Source: Sambucus nigra
Taxonomy: Eukaryota; Streptophyta; Magnoliopsida; Dipsacales; Adoxaceae
Length of the DNA: 64,000 nt
Direction: 5' to 3'
Assembly: GCA_949130495.1 (NCBI GenBank)
Contig: OX422221.1
Coordinates: forward strand, 27,382,917 to 27,446,916
Below are positions 33,794 through 45,818 of the stretch, piece after piece. Positions within the stretch are counted from its first letter, which is position 1. Each line of letters begins with the position of its first letter. A program made the position numbers and the translations under genes. The notes below the pieces were generated by a model. The model did no database searches, was not told the origin of the DNA, and saw only the letters and a list, made by a program, of their open reading frames with translations.

Positions 33794-34430
33794 ATCGTGA
33801 TAACCATTTTTCCCATCATCCTTCATGGGATTTTTTACTTCCTACAGTCAGCAATCATGCGTACTTATGGATTGCCAATGCTTTGCCCAACCACGTCACC
33901 ATTTAATGAGATTATGAGTGGCACTGTCAGTTCCTCAGATGGGATTTCTTTTAAATAAAAGCATTTGACTAATTTTATTGCTTGCTTTAGATGCTGATTT
34001 CAACTAATGTTGTTAAGAGCTCTCATCATTATTCCACCATCATCTTCAATTTCCAGTTCCTATATGGTGTTAGGAGAGGTGTTTCCATTTATTTAGTAAT
34101 GGTCATGTAATGGATGGTGGTTGATGTTATTACGAGAAAGGGGAAAAATGATCATCTTTATTCTATGGATGTCATATTTAATGCCTCCTTATTGTTAGAG
34201 GTGTCTACACCTAGTTCGATGAGATAAAGGTCATTATTTAAACAATTTTTTCCTGTTTTCCCTTCACTATAGTAGAAAGAAGGCTTCTAAAATGGAACCC
34301 TATACTAAGGTAGATGATGCATAAGACGTGCTTATAGGTGCATCGAGTTCTTTTTCCCATCCGCGACCTCGTGATCCTCCATCATAGTGGGCCTTAATAG
34401 TCAAACGATGATGAGTAGAGTGATGGATTT
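33794..34430. other. Unassigned stretch
   Basis: No coding domain, LTR or repeat was recognised here. The region lies between fragment D and the copia 3' tail of E7 and may be decayed pol sequence of E7. Confidence 0.4.
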
Positions 34431-35447
34431 ATTTATGGAGGTGGTTTTTATTTTTGGTGGTTGAGGATGTTTGTTGTTTGTTTGGTTGTCCTTTTGCGAC
34501 TTTAGTTTTTGTTGTTTTCGTACTTGTACTTTTTATTCTTGGTACTATGTGTGACACTTGTTTTGTTTCATTGGACATCTTTTTATTGCATTTTCTATGT
34601 CATTTATATCGTGATTTTGGATTACTTATTCTATTATATATTTATTTGTGTAATCTTCAACTTGTTTTGTGTGTCTTTATTTGACACATTTTGGATTATT
34701 GGCATTATATTTACTTGGTTATCCCACAAGTTGCCTTAATTCCATATTTAGTACTTTTTGACTGGCACTACTTATCATTGTCTTATATTTGATGCCTTAG
34801 ACTTATGCACTCTTATAATCATGTTTTAGCTAACTATTGTTATATTTTTATTACCTTAATGCGATTTCGACTACATTCCTTAAAATGTATATGCTATCTT
34901 TATTAATTTCAAGTGAAATAACTCATTGTATGATCTATGATAGCACACTCACTTAATTTAATACTTTTTTACCTTTGTCAATTCCGTGATAAAAGCAGGG
35001 AGAAAAAATATATTAGGGGAGAGTTCTAGTAATGAACACATCTTTATTTATTTCATAGGAAGCTAGAGAAGATGGATTATATATTCAAGAAATGGGGTAC
35101 ATTTATCACTTTTGTTGTATCATTAAGATATTTTCATGCTAGACTTTGAATATATTTTTTAGATATTGAATAAACTTTTCATATCTTATTCATCACTTTT
35201 ACACCTTTAAACTTATTTTTGAATACAACGGTATCATTGATTCTTTTGTTTAGAATGCATGATATCTTACTAGGTTCAAGATCTCTTTGGTTGTTTTATT
35301 AAGTTATTATTTGAGGATTTATAGTAGAGGTTGATCTTTTCCTTTGGAGGGGCCCTATGTTTATATTTCACCGGTTGTTAGATTTTCTTATAATTCTTGT
35401 AATATTCTTTTTGCATATTTTGTCATGGAATGGACAAATGGGGAGAT
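34431..35447 (+). other. E7: copia 3' untranslated tail
   Basis: This is T-rich, non-coding sequence with polypurine-like tracts near 34997-35027 (GCAGGGAGAAAAA, AGGGGAGAG) and a final AATGGGGAGAT (35437-35447) that directly abuts the TG of the next LTR. It has the same layout as the 3' tails of E2 and E3. Confidence 0.6.
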
Positions 35448-36544
35448 TGTAAGAGTATGCGTAATAGTCATGTGCCCCATTTAACTAGATTGTCTTATCT
35501 CATTGCCGAAATATACTTTGAGTCTTTTCCTAGATATCGTTCAAACCATTCAACAAACACCCTCAAAGACATGTATCCTATACATACCACTCTTAGGAGA
35601 GCTAAAAGGACTTAGAGATAATTTATGTAGATTTTGAAATTTGGGTTATGTTTTTCAACAAATACTTTTGTGTGTTTATATGTGCTTCTGTATGGATTTT
35701 TGGTTATTGAAAATATATTTAATGCACAATTTATTTTGAAAATATTTTTAAGTGCATTAATTATATTGGATAAGTTAAACTTTGAACTTCTTTCAAAATC
35801 AAACTTATTGGCTCTTTTTAGCTGCTAAGGTTTTGTCCGCCTTAACATCCCCTCAACAAATACTTTCTTTGCTATAGCGAAATCTTTTCCCTAGATGCCC
35901 ACCTAAACATAATTTTTCCTCAGTATTGTCATGACCTGGCTTCACTGAAGCGTCGCAATAGAAAATCATATTTTCACAACAATGAAGCTCTAGAAAGGTG
36001 TGAAGACTAGTGTAAAAGATTTCTTTTCACTTGATTATGCATATCTTTTCTACCAACTGATGCAATACTAAAGATTCTACCATATCTTTTCACTTTTTCA
36101 TCTTCTCACTTCATAGGAAGGTTCCACCTTACCTACTTGTCCCCTCAATCTTCTCTTGCAAGCTTAAATGTATATGTATCAGCATTTAGACTACATTTGA
36201 AATAAGAACACAAGGGTGAAAGAATTTTGATTTTGCGAGTCAAAATATTTTGAAAATACATGCTTTTGCATACTTTCCACTAGATTCTTTTTGTAGAGAG
36301 AAAAATATTTATAAGTTTAAAACTTCTTTTTGTGTTGAATCTTGTAATATTCAAAGATTTAATCTTATTTTCTCTTTTTATATTCTTGAGATATTTTAGG
36401 TTTTAGTACTTATGAAATCTAAAAAGAATTTGCTATAAAGTTATTTTCTTTAAAATCGTTTTAAAACCTTGATCAAATATATTTCAAATTTGTTCTTGAG
36501 TTATTTTTAGATTTTAGAAATATCAAAATATGTTTATGATTTAA

Positions 36545-36614
<70 letters not shown>

Positions 36615-37170
36615 AATGAATTTAGATTCTTCACACATGTAGAAAGTGGTAATACCCTTATTAGATACTTCTTAAATATTTTTTCGAGAGTTGGAACACA
36701 ATTTTTTTCTTCCACTACAAAATGAGTATTTATTGATAGTGGCCCGAAGAAGAAATTGGTTATGATCAAAATTGGTGGCGGTTCTGAACTCTGCTTTACT
36801 TATTGATGCCTTCCAATTGGTGGAACACATGGTGTGAAATCTAATTAGGTGTTGTAAGACGTAGTTCCCCTATATAAGTCTTACCATAATACATTTGTCA
36901 TTATGTCGGCCTGAGGTTTTTTCCCATTGTGGGGTTTTCCTTGTATTTATTAGTGTTGTGCTATATTTTTTTAACTTTACTCGTTTAAATTAAGTCAGCT
37001 GATATTGAAGATTTGGTGTAATCTATTTAGTAAATAATTTGTCACAATGGCCTTAGGTGTTGTCATTTTTACCCTTAGCATGAACTAATTGAAAACCTTG
37101 TCTCTTTATTAACAAATGATTTTAATTAGGTATCCTCCATCCGTGTTGGTTATGAGAACATGCACTCTCA
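35448..37170 (+). repeat. E7 copia LTR (1723 bp)
   Basis: The LTR starts TGTAAGAGTATGCG after a polypurine tract and ends CATGCACTCTCA at 37170. That end is the same as the E1 LTR end (GTGCACTCTCA). The GAGGTTTTTTCCC / GGGGTTTTCC block (about 36911-36950) matches the E2 LTR transcript-end zone. It contains a long AT microsatellite. No second copy is in the window, so the boundaries rest on motifs and not on an LTR pair. Confidence 0.7.
36547..36611. repeat. (AT)n microsatellite
   Basis: About 32 AT units without interruption lie inside the E7 LTR. Confidence 0.97.
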
Positions 37171-37560
37171 ACTTGTATTAGATCTAGAATTTTCTTATTA
37201 GGTTTGAACACTTAAAGGTAATTCAAGTGTGCGTGAAAATGAACTTTTATATTAGTGACCAAATGGATGAATTTGTGGGTATTAGAAAGGTTCATACTTG
37301 ATCCGGACTTATTACACCATCTGGCTTTGTGATTCACTCTATCAGCAATATTTTTTAATCTCATTTTAATGAATTTGAAGATAATGATCTACGTTCTTCT
37401 TATGATTCATTTGTTTCTCATAGAAAGATTTTATCTAAAACTAATTTTAAACTTTCTACGCAAGTGAAAAATTTGGAAAAACAAAGAGCCATAAAAGAAA
37501 ATGAAGACTATATACACCCAATTCTAGTACCCCCTCATATACCTTCAGAGGCCCCGAACA
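37171..37560 (+). other. E7 degenerate primer site and decayed leader or gag
   Basis: Right after the LTR end is CTTGTATTAGATCT, which looks like a mutated TTGGTATCAGAGCC. A stretch near 37300-37520 reads as short Lys/Glu-rich pieces that could be a gag remnant, but there are stops in every frame and I cannot assign it. Confidence 0.4.
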
Positions 37561-38130
37561 CAATTCTTTCAACCTTTGGACACTGATCCTTCCATCAAAA
37601 CACTAATCTAGAGGACACTAAATGCTTATGTACCTCCATTTGACTTCGATCAACTCTCAGAACTAAAAGAAGCTCATTCACTTTCTTAGGGATCGGAATA
37701 TCCTTTTCAACGGTCCATACAATGCGTGAATTTGCCTTACGGTTTGCATTTACTTGCGTTTTCCCTCTAAAGCCCTAATCTAAAGGCCATTGGATGCTTT
37801 TAAGCTTTGTTTAACTTTTTTCAAATCTTAAAATTGATAGTATCTCATTGTACTTTCATAGGGTTTTAAATACCTTTTCCAACGCTAAATACCATGCATG
37901 AATATGCCTTACGGTTCACATTTACTTATCTTTTTTATTGTAAAACCCTGACCCAGAGGTCATCGGGTTCTTCAAAAATTTATTTGACCTTGATCAACTT
38001 TCGAACCCAAGAATTTCTCATTGAAATTTTATATATCTATGAATATTCTTTACAATGGTCCTGGCTATGCGTGAATCGGACTTGCGGTATACATTTTGCA
38101 TCTGTGTTTTCGAAAAAAGTCCATTTTGGA
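37560..38130. repeat. Satellite-like array, about 3 units of about 175 bp
   Basis: Three diverged tandem units share TCCTTTTCAACG-, ATGCGTGAAT, TTGCCTTACGGTT and GACTTCGATCAACTTTC-type words. The CCTTTTCAACG-type anchor recurs near 37701, 37874 and 38050, a spacing of about 175 bp. Unit length and AT content are in the range of plant satellite monomers. The flanks are an E7 remnant and a poly(C) tract. No coding sequence is present. Confidence 0.65.
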
Positions 38131-38240
38131 AAACCTATAGGCACCCCTGGACCTCTACCTTTCGGTATAAGGTTACTTTACTTAGCCTATAAGTCAGGGG
38201 GTATGCCTATGGACCGGCCTAGGCCTATGTTGATCGATTA

Positions 38241-38262
38241 CCCCCCCCCCCCCCCCCCCCCC
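38241..38262. repeat. Poly(C) tract, 22 bp
   Basis: There are 22 consecutive C residues. The length may be imprecise because such runs are hard to sequence. Confidence 0.9.
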
Positions 38263-38389
38263 ACAAGTAAGTTGGTCTTTTTCCATTATTAGGTTTCTTA
38301 TTTAATGAGACCCTGAACTTATTTTCCAGGACCTTTTTTTTTTCTCAAAATACATGTACATCCTTTCCCTTCCAAAACATTTCTCCTAC

Positions 38390-38708
38390 ATTCCATTAAA
38401 TAACCCACATGAGGTGAATCAGGGCGACCGTTCTGTGGCAGAGTATGAGGAGGAATTCACTCGTCTAGCTAATTTTGTTCCATACGAGGTGAGCAATGAG
38501 GAGCGAAAGAAGGCGAGGTTCATGGATGGATTATCCTGGAAGACCAAGAAACATTTGATTGACAACGCATCATTGGTAACATACACATATGTCATTAATG
38601 AATCATTATTCCATTGCTTGGATCGTCATTTTCATATGAAGAATAGTAATAAAGTGAGTGGGTCCATTCAGACAGGAAAGGTAGTTGGGAATGGTGCCAG
38701 TGGGGCAT
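38390..38708 (+). pseudogene. E8: gypsy gag fragment
   Basis: The fragment is open from about 38354. It carries the core gypsy gag motifs RSVAEYEEEFTRLANFVP and FMDGLSWKTKKHLI, close to the gag of the Tekay-like element (MTVAEYEEEFTRL, FVDGLSW). The first codons (38354-38400) do not look like gag, so the N-terminus is missing and the match begins abruptly near 38400. It ends at a stop at 38708. Together with the downstream LTR it identifies E8 as a gypsy element related to the one at 14245-25044. It has no function in this state. Confidence 0.75.
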
Positions 38709-40161
38709 AACAATAGCAGGAGAGGGATCTTCATTAAGGGAACTGGGATAAGAGGTTTAGGTCTGTGGGTTACCAACCCAAGGGTCTTGGGTCCAGCATT
38801 AACAGTAATAACGGGATTTCGCTCCTCAGGGCCGTTGGGGACAAAGGAATGGTAGGGGAAGCCATCCAGGTTAGAGTCAGGCACTGGGAGGATTTATTGG
38901 AAAATATTTTTATGTGGGGAGACATTCCATATGAGGATATATTGTTCTGAGAGAGTAAGATGGCAAACACACAATGAGGTTCTGGATGTACAACCACTAC
39001 GAAAGTTCATGGGCTAGTTCGGATGAGAGGACTTCGATCAGGGACCCATAGACCAAACAAAGCATTTTGAGTATGGATTTAAGAAATTTATTATCCTATG
39101 AGTAAGGGGTATGCTTTGAGTGACACCGGTAGGCATCACACGTAATATTGTTATCATTAGAATTTATGAATGAGTCGAATTTAGTCAGTGTGTTCACCGT
39201 AATAGACATATCATATATATATAGTTACCATGGGGTAGTGGGGCTCTTTCGCGTTAACTACGAGATAGTGGGGGTGCACACTAAGAGGATGTTTGAATTA
39301 CAAGATAGGTTACAAATTTCGAGAATTATGGGAGTAGGGTGGATGATTTTCCAAGTTTTGGCTGGTTAGAGATGGTTTGGAGCTATAGTGGATAGTTATA
39401 GTAAGACTTAGTGTTCACTGTACCAGGATATGGATTTTTGCTAGGTATCACCTGAGATAGGGTCAAGATTATATATACAACTATATATGTTAAAATGCAT
39501 TGCATAATAATATGTTGATATTGTTAATCGTAATCTCGGGGAGTAGGGACGTTACTGATGTGATTCAGGGTGGATAAACTTATTGTCAAGAGGGGAGATA
39601 TAACTCGGGATTTATTTTCTCCCAAGATAACTAGTGATAGTAAGGGCACAGTATTGTATTTTGTCTTCTGTAGCATAAGAGTGTATGTGTATACTTTTAT
39701 GTAGAGAGACGGGTATTTGGGGGTACGTGCTATGGATTGAGGGCCTAATAGATCTCAATAACCGACAATGTTAGGTAGTAGTGTATCGGGGGTCTTTTGT
39801 TTGAATTTCGCTTTGCGAGACATCCCACACATGAAACTTAGCGCAACGTTGGGAGTGGAGAAATTTTTGGTCTTTAGTACATGGGTTTGGTACCTCGATT
39901 ATTATTCATGTATGTAGTTATAACTATGTGAAAAAAGTTATATTACGATTTAAGGCTGGTAAAAGTCAGGAATGATTTGTGTGGTTAAGCATGGGTATAA
40001 GGTGTATGGGCGCCCTCGTTAACTAATTTATTTTAAAAAAATAATTCCCAATTAAAAGTGGGAGAAATAGGTGTAGCGATCTTAAGGGTAGGTGATTAGG
40101 GAGCTAGTCAAGGCTTGGGAGTAGTAGGCTTATCTGAATTTCGATGACGAAATTCCTTTAT
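38709..40161 (+). other. E8: decayed internal region
   Basis: There is no readable pol. A short GDTGRHHT-like piece near 39120 could be a protease active-site remnant, but this is weak. The last bases (GAATTTCGATGACGAAATTC, 40135-40154) resemble the end of a chromovirus polyprotein. About 3 kb of pol expected here is missing. Confidence 0.5.
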
Positions 40162-40173
40162 AAGGGGGAAGTA
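40162..40173 (+). other. E8 polypurine tract
   Basis: AAGGGGGAAGTA directly precedes the TG of the E8 LTR and is almost the same as the tract at 22030-22041. Confidence 0.8.
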
Positions 40174-42845
40174 TGTAAAACCCCGTAATTTAGAGGGCAT
40201 TGAATTTAATTATTTTCGAGAGAAATAGAACTTATTGTAATTTGGAGGAATTTAAATTTATGATTTGGAAAAATTCTTTAAAGTGGAGAATTTATTTAAT
40301 TTGGCGAATTGAGATTTAGTTATTTGAATTATTTTTGTGTTGCATTTTTTAGGTAAAAATTGTAGAATGTTATAAAGTAATTCGGATGGAAGTTCTGAGT
40401 GAATGGTTGAGTTCGGAGTGGTCGAAATAATCAAAATAGTGTACCCGGAGGTACTAATTGGGTCTCGGGGCCTTTTTAGACATAACAAGGGCTATAGGGG
40501 TATTTAAGCTTGTTTAATTTGGCCCATAGTCTTGATTACGGGATTAGAACTTTAAAACCTAAGTTTAAGAGGGTTGAGAAGCAGCTAATAGAATTATAAA
40601 CCCTATGTTTGAGAGAGGATAGAAAGGAGAAAGAAGAAGAAGAAAAGAAGGAAAAAAGACGATTCCGGGTAATTTTTTTGAAGAAGACGTACATGGTCGG
40701 ATTTATTCCACCAAGGCAAGTATTTTCTTGCGTTATCTGAGTTGTAGTTAACAGTGTTAATAGTTGAATTTATGTTAATAAATTTAGGAATCTGAAAAAT
40801 TATTGGTTATGAATTTGATTTATAAAATTTTGAGATTTTAGATATGGAAGATGGAATAAACCATTAATGGTGGACTTGTAAATATGTGAGAAATTTGGGT
40901 TACAAAATTAGTTAAAAATTAATTTGGAGAAGATCTTAATGTTGAAATAAGTTGGTTTATGACATCTCCTTAATGATGGTTTTTGGGAATACCAATTATA
41001 AATGGAATCATGCAATTAATTGGGGGAAAAAGGATTCTGGAGACTGGGAAACGCACCAGTTATAACAGTGTTTCGCACCAGATCTGGGAGGGCCAGTTGA
41101 CCAGGGTCCCAGGACCGGTCGATCGGGGGTTCGATTTTTGCTAAGGTGCGGGGCAGAAGGCAGAATGGGGTTTAAATAATTGTTTTTTTAACTTTAATTG
41201 ATGATAACTTTGGCATACGAAATCAGAATTTCATGTCGTTCGCGACCACGCGTAGCTAGCTGAGAGTAGTGCGCTGTCCCAAGAGTGTAATTATTTAAAA
41301 ATAAATAGTGAAAGGTCTAAAATACTCTTAAAATCATAATGAGTGACGAAATATTCTCTGATCAAAACCAGACATCTTAGGAACCTATGTGAGACTAATA
41401 TGAGCCTAAACGAGTATATAAGAGGTGTTACATATAATCCTATGATTAAAAATAAATAGCGGGGTGTGTCTCTTTAGTATTGGACTGTATTCAATATGAA
41501 CGGGCTCATAAGTTCTCGATATTGAATAATACAAAGATGAAGGAAACGAAGATGAAAAACAGAGGACAAAAACGAAATCAAAAGAGTAAAAAACGAGTGG
41601 AATGAGAAGAGTCAATTTGGAGTGTTTAGATCTTCTTTTTTAGTTAATTCGGATTAGATTTGAGAAAAACTAAAACACACATCTCACTCAATTTTTGGTG
41701 TAGAATTCAAATCTGAAGTCCAATTGATAATTTGGATAATGCTTGGATCTGATTTTTATCGGTTTTCAAAATAGGCCTACAATGGTGGATTTTGACTCTC
41801 TTTAGGTAGTTTCACTCTCCCGTGGTTAATTTAGTGTGCTACATTTGTTCAATCTTGATCGTATATTTATATCCATGCTATGTGTTACATTTATATGTAT
41901 TGTATGCTCATATATTATATTTGTTCTTGCATCCATTTTGTGTGTGTTATTTTTCATGTCATGTAGTTTGGGGTAACGAAACTAGTTGATTTTACGAGCA
42001 TGTTGTGTTATAGAAATTGGGTTAAAAACATGTACACTTGATTTATGGGAATTAAATATGAAATTTATTTGAATTGAGAGAATTATATTATGATTATTAT
42101 TATTGAAGAATGTATAGGCTTTCCTTAGCCATATCACCCGCTAGACGGGGTGTGCCGTCGGCTATAATTTTGATTATTATCCAAAGACTAGGCCATGGAC
42201 CCCGGTTGATGAGTATGCCAAGATTTTATGGCGGTGATGCCAGGTTATGATGGGTCGTATTCCCAAGTTTTGTTATTTATTTTTTGGTCCATTGGATTGC
42301 TTCTAGGATAATTACTAGGATAGTGGACGTTAGAACATGTCGTACTGTGGGAAGTACGACGAGAATTTTGATACTGAGTCTTGGGTTGTGTAGTTTTGTG
42401 GTGAGATCATAGGTGATGATTATATTATTGGAATTTTAGTTTGAGTGTTGATATTGCATACACTCTTGTACATGATGCATGCACACACGAGTATGTGTAG
42501 CTACACTTGGAGCATTTATACGAGCTACTGAGTTTCTCGCTCATCCCCCCCAATAGTTTGTTGTATTTCTGCTGTGATGCGAGTGGATATTTATGCCATC
42601 GTTGGGATTATGATCGTCATTAGAGGCTCTGGATATTTATTTTGAAAATTTTAAATGTAACGCTTTGCTTATTGTAAATTGTTTTGAAAAGGGACATTTG
42701 AGATTTAATAAAATTAAGAAATTTTATTCAATATATTTTATTATTTATGCTTCAGCAAATTTATTCTCAATATAAATGGTATTGTTATATAAAAGAATTC
42801 TCTAAGTCATCAATATTTTTTGGTAGCACCTCTCGGGGTGTTACA
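40174..42845 (+). repeat. E8 3' LTR (2672 bp)
   Basis: The LTR starts TGTAAAACCCCG and ends GGGGTGTTACA, with TGTAA/TTACA ends as in the Tekay-like element. A block near 40420-40480 (CAAAATAGTGTACCCGGAGG, then GGGTCTCGGGGC) matches the gypsy 5' LTR near 14587-14630. It contains a GACCGGTCGATCGG palindromic zone near 41110-41130. No primer site follows, which fits a 3' LTR. The 5' LTR was not found. Confidence 0.82.
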
Positions 42846-43009
42846 GTGGCCTCCATATTGATTTTTGGTAGTAAAATCGTCCGTTCGTCCGAACCGTTAT
42901 GCCAATTCATGGAGGGCACGAACCATTGGAAAGGGGATTTAGAGCCCTTCAAAGATTTGATGAGCTTTTTGCTCATTGAATCCAATTATGAGGCTCGACG
43001 CCAATTCTA

Positions 43010-43512
43010 AGGGCTTGAGTAGAGGTGAACAATGATGAGGGTTGAAGCTAATTTCGAGGGCTTAAGTAGAGGTCACCAATTCTAAGTGTTGAATCCAATT
43101 TTAAGGGTTTAAGTAGAGGTCACCAATTCTGTGGGTTGAAGACAATTCTGATGGCTTTAGTAGACGTGATCAATTTGGAGGGTCGAAGTGAATTCTGAGG
43201 GATTTAGTAGAGGCGACCAATACTGCGGGTTGAAGCCAATCATGAGGGCTTAAGTAGAGATGACCAATTCTTAGGGATTAAGTAGGGGTTACCAATTATA
43301 AGTTTCAAATCCCATTTGAGGTCTTAAGCAGAGGTGACCAATTCTAAAGGTTGAAGCCAATTCTGAGGGCTTTGAGTACAAGTGACCAATTCGGAGGGTC
43401 GAGACCAATTCTAAGGACCTAAGTAGAGGTGACCAATTTTGAGAGTCAAAGACAATTTTGAGGGCTTAAGTAGGGGTGACCAATTCTGAGGGTCGAAGCC
43501 AATTCTGAGGGC
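43010..43512 (+). repeat. Tandem array, unit about 47 bp, about 11 units
   Basis: Units follow the pattern AGTAGAGGTGACCAATTCTG followed by AGGGTTGAAGCCAATTCTG and AGGGCTTA, with substitutions and a few shortened units. The unit itself contains the doublet CCAATTCTGAGGG, so it may have arisen from a shorter repeat. The array stops about 12 bp before an Ogre-type primer site, so it lies in or at the end of a presumed LTR. Confidence 0.85.
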
Positions 43513-43523
43513 TCAGGGAAGTT

Positions 43524-43541
43524 TGGAGACTCCACTGGAGA
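43524..43541 (+). other. Ogre/Tat-type primer-binding site (tRNA-Arg type), plus strand
   Basis: TGGAGACTCCACTGGAGA differs at two places from the TGGCGACTCCACTGGGGA site known from Ogre and Tat elements. A plausible LTR end (GGGCTCA, to 43517) lies just before it. This implies a plus-strand element starting here. Confidence 0.65.
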
Positions 43542-44469
43542 AAATATATTAATTCGAGGATTGGGTACAACCCTATTGGGAATTTTCTTCGATTTTTACG
43601 GTATCATTTGGAGATGTTGTTGGGGAGATATTCAACTGGATTTGGCAATTCCTCTGTGAAATAATTCTTGGAGAAAATGGGGTATTAATTAAGTTAGGTA
43701 TTTGAGAGGTTTGGATAAATATTTTTCTTGGTGAAAAAAGAATCTAAAATTCATTTGGTAATTTTAGCAATTTTTCGGGGATTTTTTTTGGGATTTTCTG
43801 GTATTTATTAGGAATTTTTGTACAAAATTTCAGGGAGGTGCCAAATGGTAGTGGCCCGATCTTTTGGATTGCCTCGGAAAGGTGAAGGGATAGTGTCAAT
43901 CGGTGGTGCGAGTGATAAGGTAAATTCTTCTTTCCTCTTGAGACCACTTTTCTTCGATGTCCTTTTTCAGATATTGATTTTCCATTGGGGATCTTGCAGG
44001 TGACCTTCTATCCCTGAGGTTAGCTCCTCAATACTTTCTTGCACATTATCCGCTGACTGTGGGAGCTTGGCATTTGACTATATTGCATTCTTGATGTAAC
44101 GACATTTCACCTGAAAAGAGACTTAAATAGGGCAAAAAGAGATGTATATTTTGCTTGATTATCTTGATTTAGTGTATTACTCTACATGCACTTTAATTTT
44201 CTATCGAGTTTTTATTTTGAGAAAGAGTAGGATAAATGTGTATTTTGGAAATTTTTAGAATATGTTTGAGTAGAAGATGGCCTTGGAGGCAGCTTGGTTG
44301 AAAACAGGGCTTCCCTTCTGAACGGATTTATTTTGAGTATGAAAAATGAGTTTTTTGGAATTTTTGAGTGTTGGCATATAAACGAGGGGATAAAAAGCTT
44401 GATTGTAAAGTGGAGTTTGTCACCTTCATTGGATTGTGCTAAATATGGTGTGTTGAATAGACTGTAATC
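43542..44469 (+). other. Presumed leader of the plus-strand Ogre-like element
   Basis: There is no long frame here. A short frame from the ATG at 43845 (MVVARSFGLPRKGEG) runs into a consensus-like intron (AAG/GTAAAT at 43920, TTGCAG/GT ending 43999, 80 bp, T-rich). Splicing would extend it by only a few codons, so its meaning is uncertain. Confidence 0.35.
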
Positions 44470-45364
44470 ATGCTAGAGTCGTTGCCATTTGCTTTAAAAT
44501 TACTTTTGGTGATCGGGGACTTGTTAATGGACCCACAACTTGATTCCATTACTTTGGGGATGTCATACCATTGCAATCCTATAGCGGTGATACTGGCAAA
44601 GACCCTGAATAGTCTAGATGCTTGGAGGGAAGGTTGTTCTGACTTTTTGAGGGGCAACCTAATTATGATGTTCATGTGGTTATCGAAGAGATTTCGTATG
44701 GCGGTCCCACCTGAATATCCCTTAGCAACTATGCCTAATTTCTTTAGTCACTACTTTATTAGCTTAAGCTTGAATATTGAGTGCTGGGAGAACTGGTTTA
44801 TGGATCATGGGGATCGAGTCTTGCGTTGGTCAGTGCCTTGGTTGGGAAAGTTGTAGCCCATTCTAGAATTGGGGAATATCAATATGTTCAGTTTACTGTC
44901 CTTCGGTAGACTTTTTTCTACTTTACCTGGCGGCTCCTATGTCAATTTGGATGGGAGAAGATTTTGCCACCTTCGACACTAGACTTATTTCCTATGGAGG
45001 ATTTGACAGAACATTTATGCATGCGACTGGGATCTCTATGGGAAAATTGTCAGCTGTCGAACCGTCCTTCCCAATCCGTTGGCCGAGTTTGGCATATCTT
45101 CGGGGATTATATGAAGTGGATGTGGAGGAGGCTATTGGACAAAATACTGCCCTAGGAGACTGGGCAGAGGTGGTTTTTCCATGTTTGACACCATGGAGGA
45201 AGGTGTTACGGTTTTCCCGAAGCTTGTTCGGGCTTACCATTCCATGGAGATCCTTTAGTATTCCACCAAAGCAAGGGAAGTTTGGGGACTCTAAGACATT
45301 GATGATGATGGTGCTAGATCTTCTGGAAGAAGCGGGAAGGATTCCTGGGGAGTTTTGTTTATGA
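44470..45364 (+). pseudogene. Extra ORF of the Ogre-like element, DUF7745-like
   Basis: The first frame (44470-44856) contains NPIAVILAKTLNSLDAWREG, LIMMFMWLSKRF, WENWFMDHGDRVLRW and VPWLGKL. It stops at 44854 (TAG, Gln plausible). After a frame change the sequence continues with RLLCQFGWEKILPP (about 44925-44970). This order of motifs resembles, from memory, the transposon-associated plant DUF7745/mobile-domain proteins. I could not run a search. Ogre elements carry an extra ORF between primer site and gag, and here the ORF lies 930 bp after such a site in the same strand. Alternatively it is an antisense extra ORF of the minus-strand Tat element next to it. The function of these proteins is unknown. 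Confidence 0.5.
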
Positions 45365-45818
45365 AGCTTTTGTATGGTGTTTGGTTATGTATTCGGTTAT
45401 TTTTAGGAAAATAAGGTTAGGTTGGCGGAGGAAGTTGTTTGACACCCTATGCCGATATTTGTAATCTCAAAAGAAGATTTTAATTTTATCATTGTGCCTC
45501 CTGATGAGTTTTGCATTTGAATTATTTATACCAATCGCTAATGCATACATAATACTTTTGTTCATGTAAATGATAAAATTAACTGTCATTCTCGAAGATA
45601 AGAAAAAAATAGCATTTTGTGAAAAAGAAGGGGGTCGTGCTCATGTAAAGCGTATGAGATACCTACGTACTTATGGAGGTTTAGAAAATTTTATGAGTTT
45701 CATTTTTGAAAGTAAAAAATATTTTCAGAGGATCAGGCCCCACGTAGTTCTGAGCAGAGGGAAATGAAGAATTTTTTAAGAATAGAATGGAGATGAGAAG
45801 AGTCGTAGCGCGTCAAGA
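45365..45818. other. Junction between plus-strand ORF and minus-strand pol
   Basis: This is 450 bp with no recognised domain. It separates the 3' end of the plus-strand extra ORF from the 3' end of the minus-strand Tat pol. No LTR end or target duplication could be found in it. Confidence 0.5.

Noticed and set aside
33794..34430. Internal region of the element whose LTR is fragment D
   Set aside because: The bases after 33793 only weakly resemble a primer site and nothing downstream matches the E5 internal region.
34454..34739. Hydrophobic frames that look like membrane segments
   Set aside because: The region is T-rich 3' untranslated sequence of a copia element. Poly-T codes for Phe, Leu and Ile by chance.
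36473..36769. Minus-strand frame of 98 codons
   Set aside because: It consists largely of the AT microsatellite translated as Ile-Tyr and has no domain.
42747..43010. Frame of 87 codons after the E8 LTR
   Set aside because: It starts inside the LTR end, crosses its boundary and has no recognisable domain.
43010..43512. Regularly spaced direct repeats that could suggest a CRISPR array
   Set aside because: The units are directly adjacent, with no unique spacers, they vary in sequence, and the context is plant retrotransposon DNA. It is a minisatellite.
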